Source: an uncultured Gammaproteobacteria bacterium
Lineage (GTDB): Bacteria > Pseudomonadota > Gammaproteobacteria > UBA4575
Direction: 5' to 3'
Length of the DNA: 55,383 nt
NCBI GenBank assembly: GCA_938074525.1
Contig: CALJEX010000001.1
Coordinates: 1-55,383 of the forward strand
In this document: piece after piece, positions 1 to 8,239 of the stretch
How positions within the stretch are numbered: position 1 is the first letter of the stretch
How the letters are laid out: each line of letters begins with the position of its first letter
Notes under the pieces: generated by a model
Databases searched by the model: none
What the model was told of the DNA's origin: nothing
What the model saw: only the letters and a program-made list of their open reading frames with translations
Translations under genes and position numbers: made by a program

Positions 1-350
1 TTTGTGGAAGGGTTATCAGGGTCTGGCGGCGGTGTAATCTCATCATCCTCACCAAACATCATGCCTTGCCCATTTTCGCGTGTATAAATCGCTAAAACAT
101 AAGCAATTGGAATGTATACCGAGGTTGGTTCACCATCAAAGCGTGCATTAAAAGTCACGGCTTCATTATCGATATCTAGATCTTGAGTTGCGGTAGGGCT
201 GATATTAAGAACAATCTTGCCTTCTTGCTCATATTGCCTCGGGACAAGTACATTATCGTCTTTAGTATCAACGAGAAGATGGGGTGTCATACCATTATCA
301 AGGATCCACTCAATCATGGCGCGGACCAAGTAGGGACGTGTGGATGTCAT
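1..350 (-). CDS. sspB: Stringent starvation protein B, ClpXP adaptor (C-terminus cut by window edge)
   Basis: The visible 116 codons begin MTSTRPYLVRAMIEWILDN and match SspB, the adaptor that delivers ssrA-tagged and other substrates to ClpXP. The compact SspB fold is covered, including the segment YIPIAYVLAIYTRENG. It is followed by the start of the acidic, proline-rich flexible tail (EDDEITPPPDPDNP) whose end normally docks on ClpX; that end lies beyond position 1. The gene follows sspA in the same direction with a 71-base gap, the usual gammaproteobacterial order. The ATG at 348-350 gives the family's usual N-terminus. Identity is secure; only the terminal ClpX-binding motif is unseen. Confidence 0.93.
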   Translation of the reverse strand, partial: MTSTRPYLVRAMIEWILDNGMTPHLLVDTKDDNVLVPRQYEQEGKIVLNISPTATQDLDIDNEAVTFNARFDGEPTSVYIPIAYVLAIYTRENGQGMMFGEDDEITPPPDPDNPST

Positions 351-421
351 TGTCTACCCCCTAGAATCAAGAAATGACAATGAAATACCTTCTGTTCAGA
401 AATCGCGCTTAGCCCTACGAA

Positions 422-1051
422 TTAGATAGGTCGCATTTCGAGCTCTTCTTCCGACAAGCTACCACGGAAAGAAGGACGATCAAATACTCGGTTAGCGTAT
501 TCAACGATTGCCTTAGCTTCTGGAGGAAGATTGATATTTAAGCTAGGTAATCTCCATAACAATGGCGCTATAGAACAGTCAACCAAACTAAATTCATCAC
601 TTAAGAAGTAAGGTTTCACACTAAAAATCTCTATTGAACTGATCAGACCATCTTCTAGAATTTTACGTGCTTTTTCACTTTCTTCTGGGGTGCCATTTAG
701 AATAGTGTCCACTGGCGCATACCAATCTTTCTCTATATGGAACAAAGCTAAACGAGATTTAGACCGAGACACAGGATCAACTGGCATTAGCGGAGGATGT
801 GGGAATCTCTCATCAAAATATTCCATGATCACGCGTGAATCGTATAAAACTAAATCACGATCAACCAAGGTAGGTACTGAATTGTATGGATTTAATTCTG
901 ACAAGTCTTCCGGCTTGTTATTTTGATCAATCTGTACGACATCAGCAGTAATGTCTTTTTCCGAAAGAACTATTCTTGTGCGATGACTTTGAATGCAAGC
1001 AGGGTCTGAAAACAAAGTCATCACAGATCTTCTATTAGCGATTAACGCCAT
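422..1051 (-). CDS. sspA: Stringent starvation protein A (GST-fold, RNA polymerase-associated)
   Basis: The 209-residue product matches SspA nearly end to end. The N-terminal thioredoxin-like half carries NRRSVMTLFSDP and LNPYNSVPTLVDRDL. The helical half carries MEYFDERFPHPPLMPVDP, EKDWYAPV and KPYFLSDEFSLVDC. SspA has a glutathione-transferase fold, binds RNA polymerase and supports transcription in stationary phase and acid stress; it is not an active GST. Length agrees with the E. coli protein (about 212). It lies between petC (31-base gap) and sspB, a conserved arrangement. Nothing is missing or unusual. Confidence 0.96.
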   Translation of the reverse strand: MALIANRRSVMTLFSDPACIQSHRTRIVLSEKDITADVVQIDQNNKPEDLSELNPYNSVPTLVDRDLVLYDSRVIMEYFDERFPHPPLMPVDPVSRSKSRLALFHIEKDWYAPVDTILNGTPEESEKARKILEDGLISSIEIFSVKPYFLSDEFSLVDCSIAPLLWRLPSLNINLPPEAKAIVEYANRVFDRPSFRGSLSEEELEMRPI

Positions 1052-1082
1052 ATAAATTCCAAGGTTTAATTAATTATTATTG

Positions 1083-1856
1083 TTAGTGGATATCTTTCCA
1101 GTAATCACGCTTCATGAAATACGCAAGCACTCCAAGAGCAGCTAGAAAGAATAACACACCTACACCGATACCTTGGCGTTTAAGTTGTGCCGGCTCTCCC
1201 AAATAAACCAAGAAATTCACCAAATCGACAAGCATCGCGTCGTATTCTTTAGGCGTTAAAGTACCTGGAACAGCTATTTCAAAAGGCGATGCATGGCTAT
1301 CGCCATGACCACCACCGTGGCTGTCTTCTTTTTCCATGTCACCATGATGATCATCTTTTGCTGCTAACTTTTGCAGACCTTGATACTCCCAAAGCACATG
1401 AGGCATAGACGTTCCGGGGAACTGTAGATTGTTCACACCACGTATTGCAGATTCATCAACGTAAAAAGACTTCAGGTAACTATAAATCCAGTTAGCACCA
1501 CGTGCTCTCGCTTTTACACTTAAATCTGGTGGCGGTGCGCCAAACCATTCTTTACCTTGGTCAACCGTTAATGCCACTGTCATGGTGTCACCAAATTTTC
1601 TTCCAGTGAATATCATGTTTTCGCGCATATTCTGTTCACTGATACCTAAATCGGCAGCGACACGATTGTAGCGACTGAAAGAAGCTGAATGACAAGATAA
1701 GCAATAGTTTACGAATGTCTTAGCACCACGTTGCAAGGACTTCTGATGATGGACATCAACATGCATTGTAAACAGTGGTCCTCCGCCGCCAGCTGCCCAG
1801 CTAGACGATGAAGACACAAGAGCTGCGACACAAATTAATTTAACAATATTCTTCAT
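1083..1856 (-). CDS. petC: Ubiquinol-cytochrome c reductase, cytochrome c1 subunit
   Basis: This 257-residue membrane-anchored c-type cytochrome carries electrons from the Rieske protein to soluble cytochrome c on the periplasmic side. A signal peptide (residues 1-22) precedes the haem-binding CLSCH motif (C52, C55, H56). Met151 in PGTSMPH is the expected sixth haem ligand. A single C-terminal membrane helix (about 229-248) ends in KRDYWKDI, as usual. Residues 168-188 form a His/Asp/Gly-rich stretch with five histidines, which I do not recognise as a standard part of the family. The start codon overlaps the end of petB by four bases (ATGA), so translation is probably coupled. Export and haem attachment need the Sec and Ccm systems, not seen here. 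Confidence 0.96.
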   Translation of the reverse strand: MKNIVKLICVAALVSSSSSWAAGGGGPLFTMHVDVHHQKSLQRGAKTFVNYCLSCHSASFSRYNRVAADLGISEQNMRENMIFTGRKFGDTMTVALTVDQGKEWFGAPPPDLSVKARARGANWIYSYLKSFYVDESAIRGVNNLQFPGTSMPHVLWEYQGLQKLAAKDDHHGDMEKEDSHGGGHGDSHASPFEIAVPGTLTPKEYDAMLVDLVNFLVYLGEPAQLKRQGIGVGVLFFLAALGVLAYFMKRDYWKDIH

Positions 1857-3244
1857 GAAGTAACCCTCACTGGAACTGGTTTATCTTGATCTAGATTTGT
1901 AAATGCAGCACCTATTAGAGTCACAAATAGATACGCGACTGGAATGATCCAAGTCTTCCAGGTTAACTCTGCAATTTCTGGATTATTTCTGTAAACGTCA
2001 TATATGGTGATCAGTCCAACAAAGACGATAAACCACATAATGTAATAGCCTACTGAACGTTGCGTGCTGTAAATAGCCAATACCGCAAAGAACAAGAAGT
2101 ACAATTCAGACAGCCTTAATGCCATTTGCGATGCCATTGGGGTGACGGCTTGAACACCGTAATAACCCAACCATACAAATGAAACCAAGAACACAAACAG
2201 GTTGACCTTATACAACGTACTTCTGTAGCGAATAGACTTAACTACATTCTTATCAATCCAAGGCAGGAAGAATAAGACAACTACCGCAGCACCCATCGCC
2301 ATCACACCCCAGAACGGATTTGGTATCGCTCTAAGTACTGTATAGAACGGAGTGAAATACCATACTGGCGCAATATGTTCAGGGGTTGCTAAGGGATTAG
2401 CCGGTTCAAAGTTTGCATGCTCTAAGAAATAACCGCCCATTTCAGGGGCAAAGAACACAACCAAAGCAAAGATAAATAAGAATACAACTATCCCGACAAT
2501 ATCTTTAACTGTGTAGTAAGGGTGGAATGGAATGCCATCAAGCGGAATACCATCAGCACCTTTATTTTTCTTGATCTCAACACCATCAGGGTTATTTGAT
2601 CCCACAGTGTGTAATGCAGCGATATGAGCAACTACCAATCCTAGTAGAACGATAGGCACTGCAATCACATGCAAAGCAAAGAAACGGTTCAATGTAGCAT
2701 CTGATACAACAAAGTCACCACGAATCCATAATGCTAAGTCATCGCCAATCACTGGAATAGTACCAAACAAGTTAACGATAACTTGCGCACCCCAATAAGA
2801 CATTTGACCCCATGGTAATAAGTATCCCATAAAGGCTTCAGCCATTAGACATAAGTAAATCATCATGCCAAACAACCAAATCAATTCACGTGGTTCCTTG
2901 AAAGACCCATACATCAAGCCTCGCAGCATATGAAGATAGATAACCACAAAGAATGCCGAGGCACCGGTTGAATGCATATATCGCACTAACCAACCCCAAT
3001 TGACATCTCGCATAATATATTCAACCGATGCGAACGCTAATTCAGCATCAGGTTTGTAATGCATGGTAAGGAAAATACCAGTAACAATTTGAAGCACTAA
3101 TATTAATAGTGCTAACGATCCAAAAAAGTACCAAAAGTTAAAGTTCTTTGGTGCGTAGTATTTTGATAGATGCGCTTCCCAAAACTCGATGACGGGCAAT
3201 CGAGAATCAACCCATCCAATAATTCCACCTACTTTATTAGTCAT
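1853..3244 (-). CDS. petB: Ubiquinol-cytochrome c reductase, cytochrome b subunit
   Basis: This 463-residue polytopic protein is the quinol-oxidising core of complex III. Haem-ligand histidines lie in the paired helices around HSTGASAFFVVIYLHMLRG and HVIAVPIVLLGLVVAHIAALH. The Qo-site motif appears as PVWYF, the form I recall from other proteobacteria, where mitochondria have PEWYF. Bacterial homologues are often about 400-445 residues. The extra length here lies near the C-terminus, where residues 394-450 add two hydrophobic stretches before the usual KPVPVRV ending. The gene starts directly after petA and overlaps petC by four bases, so petABC form one operon. Confidence 0.96.
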   Translation of the reverse strand: MTNKVGGIIGWVDSRLPVIEFWEAHLSKYYAPKNFNFWYFFGSLALLILVLQIVTGIFLTMHYKPDAELAFASVEYIMRDVNWGWLVRYMHSTGASAFFVVIYLHMLRGLMYGSFKEPRELIWLFGMMIYLCLMAEAFMGYLLPWGQMSYWGAQVIVNLFGTIPVIGDDLALWIRGDFVVSDATLNRFFALHVIAVPIVLLGLVVAHIAALHTVGSNNPDGVEIKKNKGADGIPLDGIPFHPYYTVKDIVGIVVFLFIFALVVFFAPEMGGYFLEHANFEPANPLATPEHIAPVWYFTPFYTVLRAIPNPFWGVMAMGAAVVVLFFLPWIDKNVVKSIRYRSTLYKVNLFVFLVSFVWLGYYGVQAVTPMASQMALRLSELYFLFFAVLAIYSTQRSVGYYIMWFIVFVGLITIYDVYRNNPEIAELTWKTWIIPVAYLFVTLIGAAFTNLDQDKPVPVRVTS

Positions 3245-3844
3245 TTATGCAGCCCCTTCTTCAAGTTCGCCAACAACAATTAAATTGTCGCTGATATATT
3301 TATATGGTGGGACTTCAAGATTTTTATTAGCAGGTACATTCTTATATACACGTCCAGCCATATCGAAACTTGATCCATGACAAGGGCAGTAAAAACCACC
3401 CACCCAATCTGGACCTAGATCTGCTGGCGCTAATTCTGGTCTAAATGTCGGTGAACAGCCTAAATGAGTACAAATTCCAACCAACACAACAACTTCCGGT
3501 TTAAGTGAACGCGCTTGGTTGCGTGCAAATTCTGGCTGTTGGCTTAATTCGTCTGAATTAGGATCGCGTACTCTTTCTTCAGTTGAACTCAGCAGAGAGA
3601 CCATTTCATCAGAACGACGTACGATCCAGACAGGCTTACGGCGCCACTCTACTTGGATCTTTTGGCCAGGCTCTAATTTGCTAATATCCACCTCAACAGG
3701 GGCACCTGAGGCTAATGCGCGAGCACTTGGGCTCATAGTTGATACAAAGGGTACCAATGCAACGGCTGCACCTACCGCGCCCACCACACTTGCACTCACC
3801 GTCAACATTTTTCGACGACCCGTGTCTACAACGTGCTCCGACAT
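3245..3844 (-). CDS. petA: Ubiquinol-cytochrome c reductase, Rieske iron-sulfur subunit
   Basis: The 199-residue product starts with a twin-arginine-like N-terminus (GRRKMLT) and a hydrophobic anchor (about 14-35). It ends in the Rieske domain with the two cluster motifs CTHLGCSP and CPCHGSSFD, which bind the 2Fe-2S cluster through two Cys and two His. It takes one electron from ubiquinol at the Qo site of cytochrome b and passes it to cytochrome c1. It is first in the petABC operon. The ATG at 3842-3844 follows a strong ribosome site (AAGGAGAT) on the minus strand. The 159 bases upstream, before the nif3-like gene end, should hold the operon promoter, but I could not assign clear -35/-10 boxes. 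Confidence 0.96.
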   Translation of the reverse strand: MSEHVVDTGRRKMLTVSASVVGAVGAAVALVPFVSTMSPSARALASGAPVEVDISKLEPGQKIQVEWRRKPVWIVRRSDEMVSLLSSTEERVRDPNSDELSQQPEFARNQARSLKPEVVVLVGICTHLGCSPTFRPELAPADLGPDWVGGFYCPCHGSSFDMAGRVYKNVPANKNLEVPPYKYISDNLIVVGELEEGAA

Positions 3845-4003
3845 GTAAATCTCCTTATCGATTACCTAATAACCTGCATTTAGTTAGCTTTCTTGCGCTA
3901 TAGAATAGTCCTTACATAGCGAATCTTACTCTGCCACCTAAAAGCGCGGTAGGATGGCGTAACTAGTAAAAAACGTCAAGGCAAATTCAGTGATTCGCGT
4001 CAG

Positions 4004-4762
4004 TTAAGCTGGATTAATTTCATCAAAATACTGGTGCTCCAAGCTAAATTTTTCCGCCAAGTGCGCTGCCATCGCTTGAACACCATATCGCTCGGTAGCG
4101 TGATGCCCTGCAGCAATAAAGTGAATATTACACTCGCGAGCAATATGCACTGTTTGCTCAGAGATTTCTCCAGTCAAATAAACGTCAGCTTGGCGCTCCA
4201 CAGCATCTTCAATCATATGTTGCGCTCCACCCGTACACCAAGCGATTCGTTGTACCTGACGCGGACCAGTGTCTATATGTATAGGATCATGCACCAAGCT
4301 ATGCGCGCATTTATCCACAAATTCTTTAATATCCAACGGAGCATCGAGCATTCCTACATTCCCAATCGGTGCTTTACTGGTTTCCTGAAGTGGTTGTAGA
4401 TTTGAAATGCCCAATCGGTGAGCAATTTGTGCATTATTTCCGACTATTGGATGGGCATCTAAAGGAAGATGGTAAGCCAATAGGCTCACATCGGCACCCA
4501 GCAAGGCCTGCAATCGACGCTTTTTCATACCAACCACTTGGGCACGCTCATTTTTCCAGAAATAACCATGGTGAACAATTAAGCAATCAGCTCCCCACTC
4601 CACGACCTTTTCTATAATTGCCAAACTCGCAGTGACCGCACTGGCTATTTTCACAACATTTTGCCTACCTTCAACCTGTAGGCCATTGGGACAGTAATCG
4701 TGAAACCTGGCAATGCTTAGATAATCGTCGGCGTAATGGTTAATTTCAGCTAATGTACTCAT
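4004..4762 (-). CDS. Nif3-like dinuclear metal centre protein (YbgI/DUF34 family)
   Basis: The product belongs to the Nif3/YbgI family of two-metal proteins whose physiological reaction is still unsettled. The metal-binding signatures are visible: HHGYFWKNE near residue 64 and the C-terminal GHHATERYGVQAM. The pattern HYADDYLSIARFHDYCPNGLQVEG is the family's usual N-terminus. I use the ATG at 4760-4762 (252 residues); a TTG four codons further upstream is possible but gives no recognisable benefit. The gene is divergent from degS, a frequent pairing. Function beyond family membership cannot be inferred. Confidence 0.9.
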   Translation of the reverse strand: MSTLAEINHYADDYLSIARFHDYCPNGLQVEGRQNVVKIASAVTASLAIIEKVVEWGADCLIVHHGYFWKNERAQVVGMKKRRLQALLGADVSLLAYHLPLDAHPIVGNNAQIAHRLGISNLQPLQETSKAPIGNVGMLDAPLDIKEFVDKCAHSLVHDPIHIDTGPRQVQRIAWCTGGAQHMIEDAVERQADVYLTGEISEQTVHIARECNIHFIAAGHHATERYGVQAMAAHLAEKFSLEHQYFDEINPA

Positions 4763-4845
4763 GGAATTCGGCAAGAAAATATAGCGTTATAATAACAGGC
4801 GTGCGTGCTGACGTCAGGCACAACGCATGATAGTGTAACTACACC

Positions 4846-5991
4846 ATGGTGCCTCGCAAATTTCTCATATTTATAGCTCAATCTGCTGCGGTCGGCATCA
4901 TTGCGGCAGCGATATTAATATTCCTATTGCCCAATACCTGGTTACAGTCTGGCAATGATGACTCGAGCACAAACAACTCAGTTAACTCTGGCCCGTTTTC
5001 ATATTCAGATGCGGTCTCAAAAGCCGCCCCGGCTGTCGTTAATATTTACACTAAAAAGTTAGTTAAGGGCACGCGTAAATTCTCCACTAACAATCCCCAG
5101 TTAGAACGCATGCTAAAAAATATGTATGGAAGAAATTTAGACCGTACTGTCACTAGTTTGGGTTCGGGGGTGATAGTCACGGCGCAAGGACACATCCTGA
5201 CAAATAACCATGTCATAGAGAACGCCGAAGAAATTGAAGTGTACCTGCGCGATGGACGCCAGCTAAGCGCAAAAGTCGTCGGTGCTGATCCAGAAACAGA
5301 TCTTGCAGTGTTACAGATCCCCTCTACGGAAGTCCCCAGCATCACCTTTGGCACCTCGCAGCCACTCGCCGTGGGCGATGTAGTTCTGGCTATTGGTAAT
5401 CCATTTGGACTGGGGCAAACAGTGTCACAGGGTATTATCAGTGCCACAGGAAGAAACCAGTTAGGTGTCAATGTGTTTGAGAATTATATTCAAACCGATG
5501 CTGCTATTAACCCTGGCAATTCAGGTGGCGCACTTGTTAATGCTAGAGGTGAATTGATTGGCATTAACACCATCACTTCTTCAAAGAATGGCAACTCAGT
5601 CGGTATTGGATTTGCTATTCCTATTGTGCTCGCCAAAGAAGTGATGGCGCATATGATTGAATACGGGCGTGTATTGCGAGGCTGGATTGGAGTACGCATA
5701 CAAAATATTTCTCCCCAGCTTTCTGAGTCATTTGGCTTAACCGAGAGCGGCGGCGTACTGGTCTCTGGCATAGTACGTGGTGGGCCTGCACATGCCGCTG
5801 GTTTATTCCCTGGCGATATTATTATTTCCATGAACGACCAGATTGTTACTGAAGAAAAACAAGTACTTAATCACGTCATTCGTTATCGTCCTCAACAAGA
5901 ACTAAAGATCAAAGGTATCCGCAACAGCGAGCTCATAGAATGGACTGTAGAAGTAGGCCAGCGTCCAGTATATGGAGCATTAACTTACTAA
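4846..5991 (+). CDS. degS: Membrane-anchored periplasmic serine protease, DegS/AlgW type
   Basis: This 381-residue HtrA-family protease has one N-terminal membrane anchor (about 7-28), a trypsin-like domain and a single C-terminal PDZ domain (about 280-370). The catalytic triad is His122 (TNNHVIE), Asp152 (ETDLAVLQ) and Ser226 (INPGNSGGAL). The single PDZ and uncleaved anchor fit DegS/AlgW rather than DegP. These enzymes sense misfolded outer-membrane proteins and cut the anti-sigma factor RseA/MucA, activating sigma E. In Pseudomonas, algW lies directly beside hisC; here a four-gene cassette sits between them. No clear Shine-Dalgarno site precedes the ATG. Confidence 0.93.
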   Translation: MVPRKFLIFIAQSAAVGIIAAAILIFLLPNTWLQSGNDDSSTNNSVNSGPFSYSDAVSKAAPAVVNIYTKKLVKGTRKFSTNNPQLERMLKNMYGRNLDRTVTSLGSGVIVTAQGHILTNNHVIENAEEIEVYLRDGRQLSAKVVGADPETDLAVLQIPSTEVPSITFGTSQPLAVGDVVLAIGNPFGLGQTVSQGIISATGRNQLGVNVFENYIQTDAAINPGNSGGALVNARGELIGINTITSSKNGNSVGIGFAIPIVLAKEVMAHMIEYGRVLRGWIGVRIQNISPQLSESFGLTESGGVLVSGIVRGGPAHAAGLFPGDIIISMNDQIVTEEKQVLNHVIRYRPQQELKIKGIRNSELIEWTVEVGQRPVYGALTY

Positions 5992-5997
5992 CATAAG

Positions 5998-6016
5998 TTA
6001 ATGTAAGCTTACTTAA
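5998..6016. repeat. Interrupted palindrome downstream of degS
   Basis: The sequence TTAATGTAAGCTTACTTAA is an almost perfect inverted repeat (one extra T on the left arm) centred on the 10-base palindrome GTAAGCTTAC, seven bases after the degS stop codon. It could form a small hairpin, but no T-run follows, so it is not a typical intrinsic terminator. Short imperfect GCAAACTTA repeats follow near 6022, 6046 and 6060. Confidence 0.4.
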
Positions 6017-6035
6017 TATAAGCAAACTTACGCCG

Positions 6036-6082
6036 TACATCGTAAGCAAACAACTGAATGCAAACTTATACCTTGCGATGTA
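6036..6082 (+). promoter_or_regulatory. Long stem-loop in the leader of the retropepsin-like gene
   Basis: TACATCGTAAG (6036-6046) pairs with CTTGCGATGTA (6072-6082), an 11-base stem containing one U-G pair and enclosing a 25-base loop. It lies 34-52 bases before the possible starts of the next gene. No T-run follows, so it looks like a leader RNA structure rather than a terminator. Its function is unknown. Confidence 0.45.
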
Positions 6083-6134
6083 GTCATATCAGTAGTCAGA
6101 CTTCAAATAATACTGCGTGACAATAAAAATAACT

Positions 6135-6671
6135 ATGATAACCAGAACCGCTAGACTCACTTTAACTTCTTTAATTATTCTATCTTTTTACGCCCCCATC
6201 AGTTTCGGTAAAGAACCTGCTCGCGTGATCGCTGGCTGGGTTGAAAAAGTTCATATTGAGAATCAAGATTACGATCTCAAAGCCAAATTAGACACTGGCG
6301 CAAAAACATCCTCAATTTACGCCATCAACGTTAAGCCATTCAAAAAAGATGGCAAGAGATGGGCGAAGTTTACTTTGCTACTTACCGACAGTAGAGGCAA
6401 TGAGCATAAACTTGATTTAGAAAAACCGCGATCACGTAAAGCTAACGTAAAAAATCATGATGGTAATCATGATACAAGATACGTTGTTGAATTAGACGTA
6501 TGTTTTAATGGGCGCAAGTTTGCAACTGAATTTACATTAGCTGACCGCAATGAATACATTTACGGGGTCCTACTTGGCAGACAGTTCTTAAAAAGAGCCG
6601 CCATTATTGATCCTGACAAAACATTTTTAACAGCTCCCTCTTGCCAGACGCCCGCGTTACAAACCAAATAA
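6135..6671 (+). CDS. Exported retropepsin-like protease (RimB / 'ATP-dependent zinc protease' family)
   Basis: The family is annotated as zinc protease (DUF785) but is now regarded as a retropepsin-like aspartic peptidase. The catalytic signature LDTGAKTSS is clear and a second conserved element, YGVLLGRQFL, resembles the retropepsin psi-loop. A signal peptide (ending near SFG) predicts export. I choose the ATG at 6135 (178 residues); a GTG at 6117 would add six residues, and neither has a convincing ribosome site. It begins a same-strand cassette with an inactive transglutaminase/7TM protein, an ATP-grasp ligase and an AspA-like amidohydrolase. A protease that removes or trims the ligase product is the natural inference; the substrate is unknown. 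Confidence 0.85.
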   Translation: MITRTARLTLTSLIILSFYAPISFGKEPARVIAGWVEKVHIENQDYDLKAKLDTGAKTSSIYAINVKPFKKDGKRWAKFTLLLTDSRGNEHKLDLEKPRSRKANVKNHDGNHDTRYVVELDVCFNGRKFATEFTLADRNEYIYGVLLGRQFLKRAAIIDPDKTFLTAPSCQTPALQTK

Positions 6672-6703
6672 CTCTGACTAACACCACTGATAATTAATTT
6701 CAC

Positions 6704-8239
6704 ATGCATCGAACACCCGTTATATTTTGGTCTGTATTATTTGTTGTCATAGGCATGGCGATTTTCTTACATAAAACCATCCAATTGGATTACCCTTTAG
6801 TTGCTGACAAAGAAACGGAAGCGTGGACGGTACAAGCTCGACTGAGTTTCGATACCAATAAACGCAACATCAAAGCAATGCTATACATCCCCAATGTAAC
6901 ACCCGGGTATTCTAAACTTGAAGAGTATTATATTTCTGGAAAGTTTGGATTAAATGCTAAAAAAGCTAACGATAACAAAACCGCTAACTGGGCAATCCGA
7001 AAAGCTGAAGGTAAGCAGACTTTATATTATCGTACAACGGTCACCAAGACAGGTGCAGCATCAAAATGGGCTACAGTACCAGACTATCCAGATGCACCTA
7101 GATTCGAAGAACCTTACGCAACGGCTATCTCGAAAATCATTGAAGATGTACGCAGACAATCTGCTGATACTTACTCATTTACTTATGAGTTAATCAACCA
7201 ACTCAAATCATCTGATGCCAATGAAAACATATCCTTAATTAGAGGCTTAGCTGATTCCAATCATGAGATTGCCGATTTAGTCATTAAATTACTTTCGGTA
7301 GCACATATTCCTACGCGAAAGTTATGGGTGATTGGCTTAACTGACGCCGCAAACAATGCGCACCCTAGAGTGTTAATTCAGGCTTATAATGGAGACGAAT
7401 GGCTGACATTTGACCCCAAAGATGGCAGTGCAGGAATTCCTGCCAATCATTTAGTCTGGAAAGTGGGTGATGCACCATTTTATGAAGTAAACAATGGCAA
7501 GAATGTCGAATTACAATTCTCTGTCACTAAGTCATACATAGAACTACTAGATGTTGCCAAACAAAATGCAAAACAAACGAGTTCATTTCTCGGAGGTTTA
7601 ACTCTTTTTGCATTGCCAGTACAAAGTCAAAACACTTATAGTTTACTACTCATGGTGCCGCTAGGAGCATTATTAGTTGTATTCATGCGCACATTTATTG
7701 GCATACAAACATTCGGTACATTCATGCCAATATTAATCGCTGTGGCTTTCCGTGAAACTCAACTATTCTGGGGCATTATACTTTTCACGGGAATTGTATT
7801 TGTAGGCTTGCTCATTCGCTTTTACTTAGAGCACTTGCGTTTACTACTCATCCCAAGACTCACAGTAATCTTAGTAGTAGTTGTTACCTTGATGTTAGTC
7901 ATCAGTTTAATCACAAGCCAATTTGGCGTAGATAGATTACTCTCTATATCTTTATTCCCGATGGTTATTCTCGCCATGACAATTGAGCGCATGTCTATCA
8001 CATGGGAAGAGAATGGAGCACAAGCGGCTTTATCCCAAGGCTTAGGCAGTTTAGTTGTTGCTAGCTTTGGTTACCTGCTAATGGCTAGTGAACACTTATC
8101 TTACTTAATGTTCGTATTCCCGGAATCGTTACTAGTTATTTTAGGTGTTTGCTTAGCCATGGGACGTTATACAGGTTACCGACTTAGCGAACTCATTCGC
8201 TTTCGCGAAATGAAATCCGCTCCTAAGAATAAGTCATGA
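6704..8239 (+). CDS. Inactive transglutaminase fused to seven membrane helices
   Basis: The 511-residue protein matches the Transglut_i_TM / 7TM_transglut family. An N-terminal helix (about 8-24) is followed by a large extracytoplasmic region (about 30-280) that includes a transglutaminase-like core around RGLADSNHEIADLVIKLLSVAHIPTRKLW. The position of the catalytic Cys of active transglutaminases is not occupied, consistent with the family name. Seven hydrophobic helices fill about 300-500. It overlaps the next gene (ATP-grasp ligase) by four bases, implying tight co-expression. The family is thought to present or bind a substrate at the membrane for the adjacent ligase; this is prediction, not demonstrated here. 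Confidence 0.88.
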   Translation: MHRTPVIFWSVLFVVIGMAIFLHKTIQLDYPLVADKETEAWTVQARLSFDTNKRNIKAMLYIPNVTPGYSKLEEYYISGKFGLNAKKANDNKTANWAIRKAEGKQTLYYRTTVTKTGAASKWATVPDYPDAPRFEEPYATAISKIIEDVRRQSADTYSFTYELINQLKSSDANENISLIRGLADSNHEIADLVIKLLSVAHIPTRKLWVIGLTDAANNAHPRVLIQAYNGDEWLTFDPKDGSAGIPANHLVWKVGDAPFYEVNNGKNVELQFSVTKSYIELLDVAKQNAKQTSSFLGGLTLFALPVQSQNTYSLLLMVPLGALLVVFMRTFIGIQTFGTFMPILIAVAFRETQLFWGIILFTGIVFVGLLIRFYLEHLRLLLIPRLTVILVVVVTLMLVISLITSQFGVDRLLSISLFPMVILAMTIERMSITWEENGAQAALSQGLGSLVVASFGYLLMASEHLSYLMFVFPESLLVILGVCLAMGRYTGYRLSELIRFREMKSAPKNKS

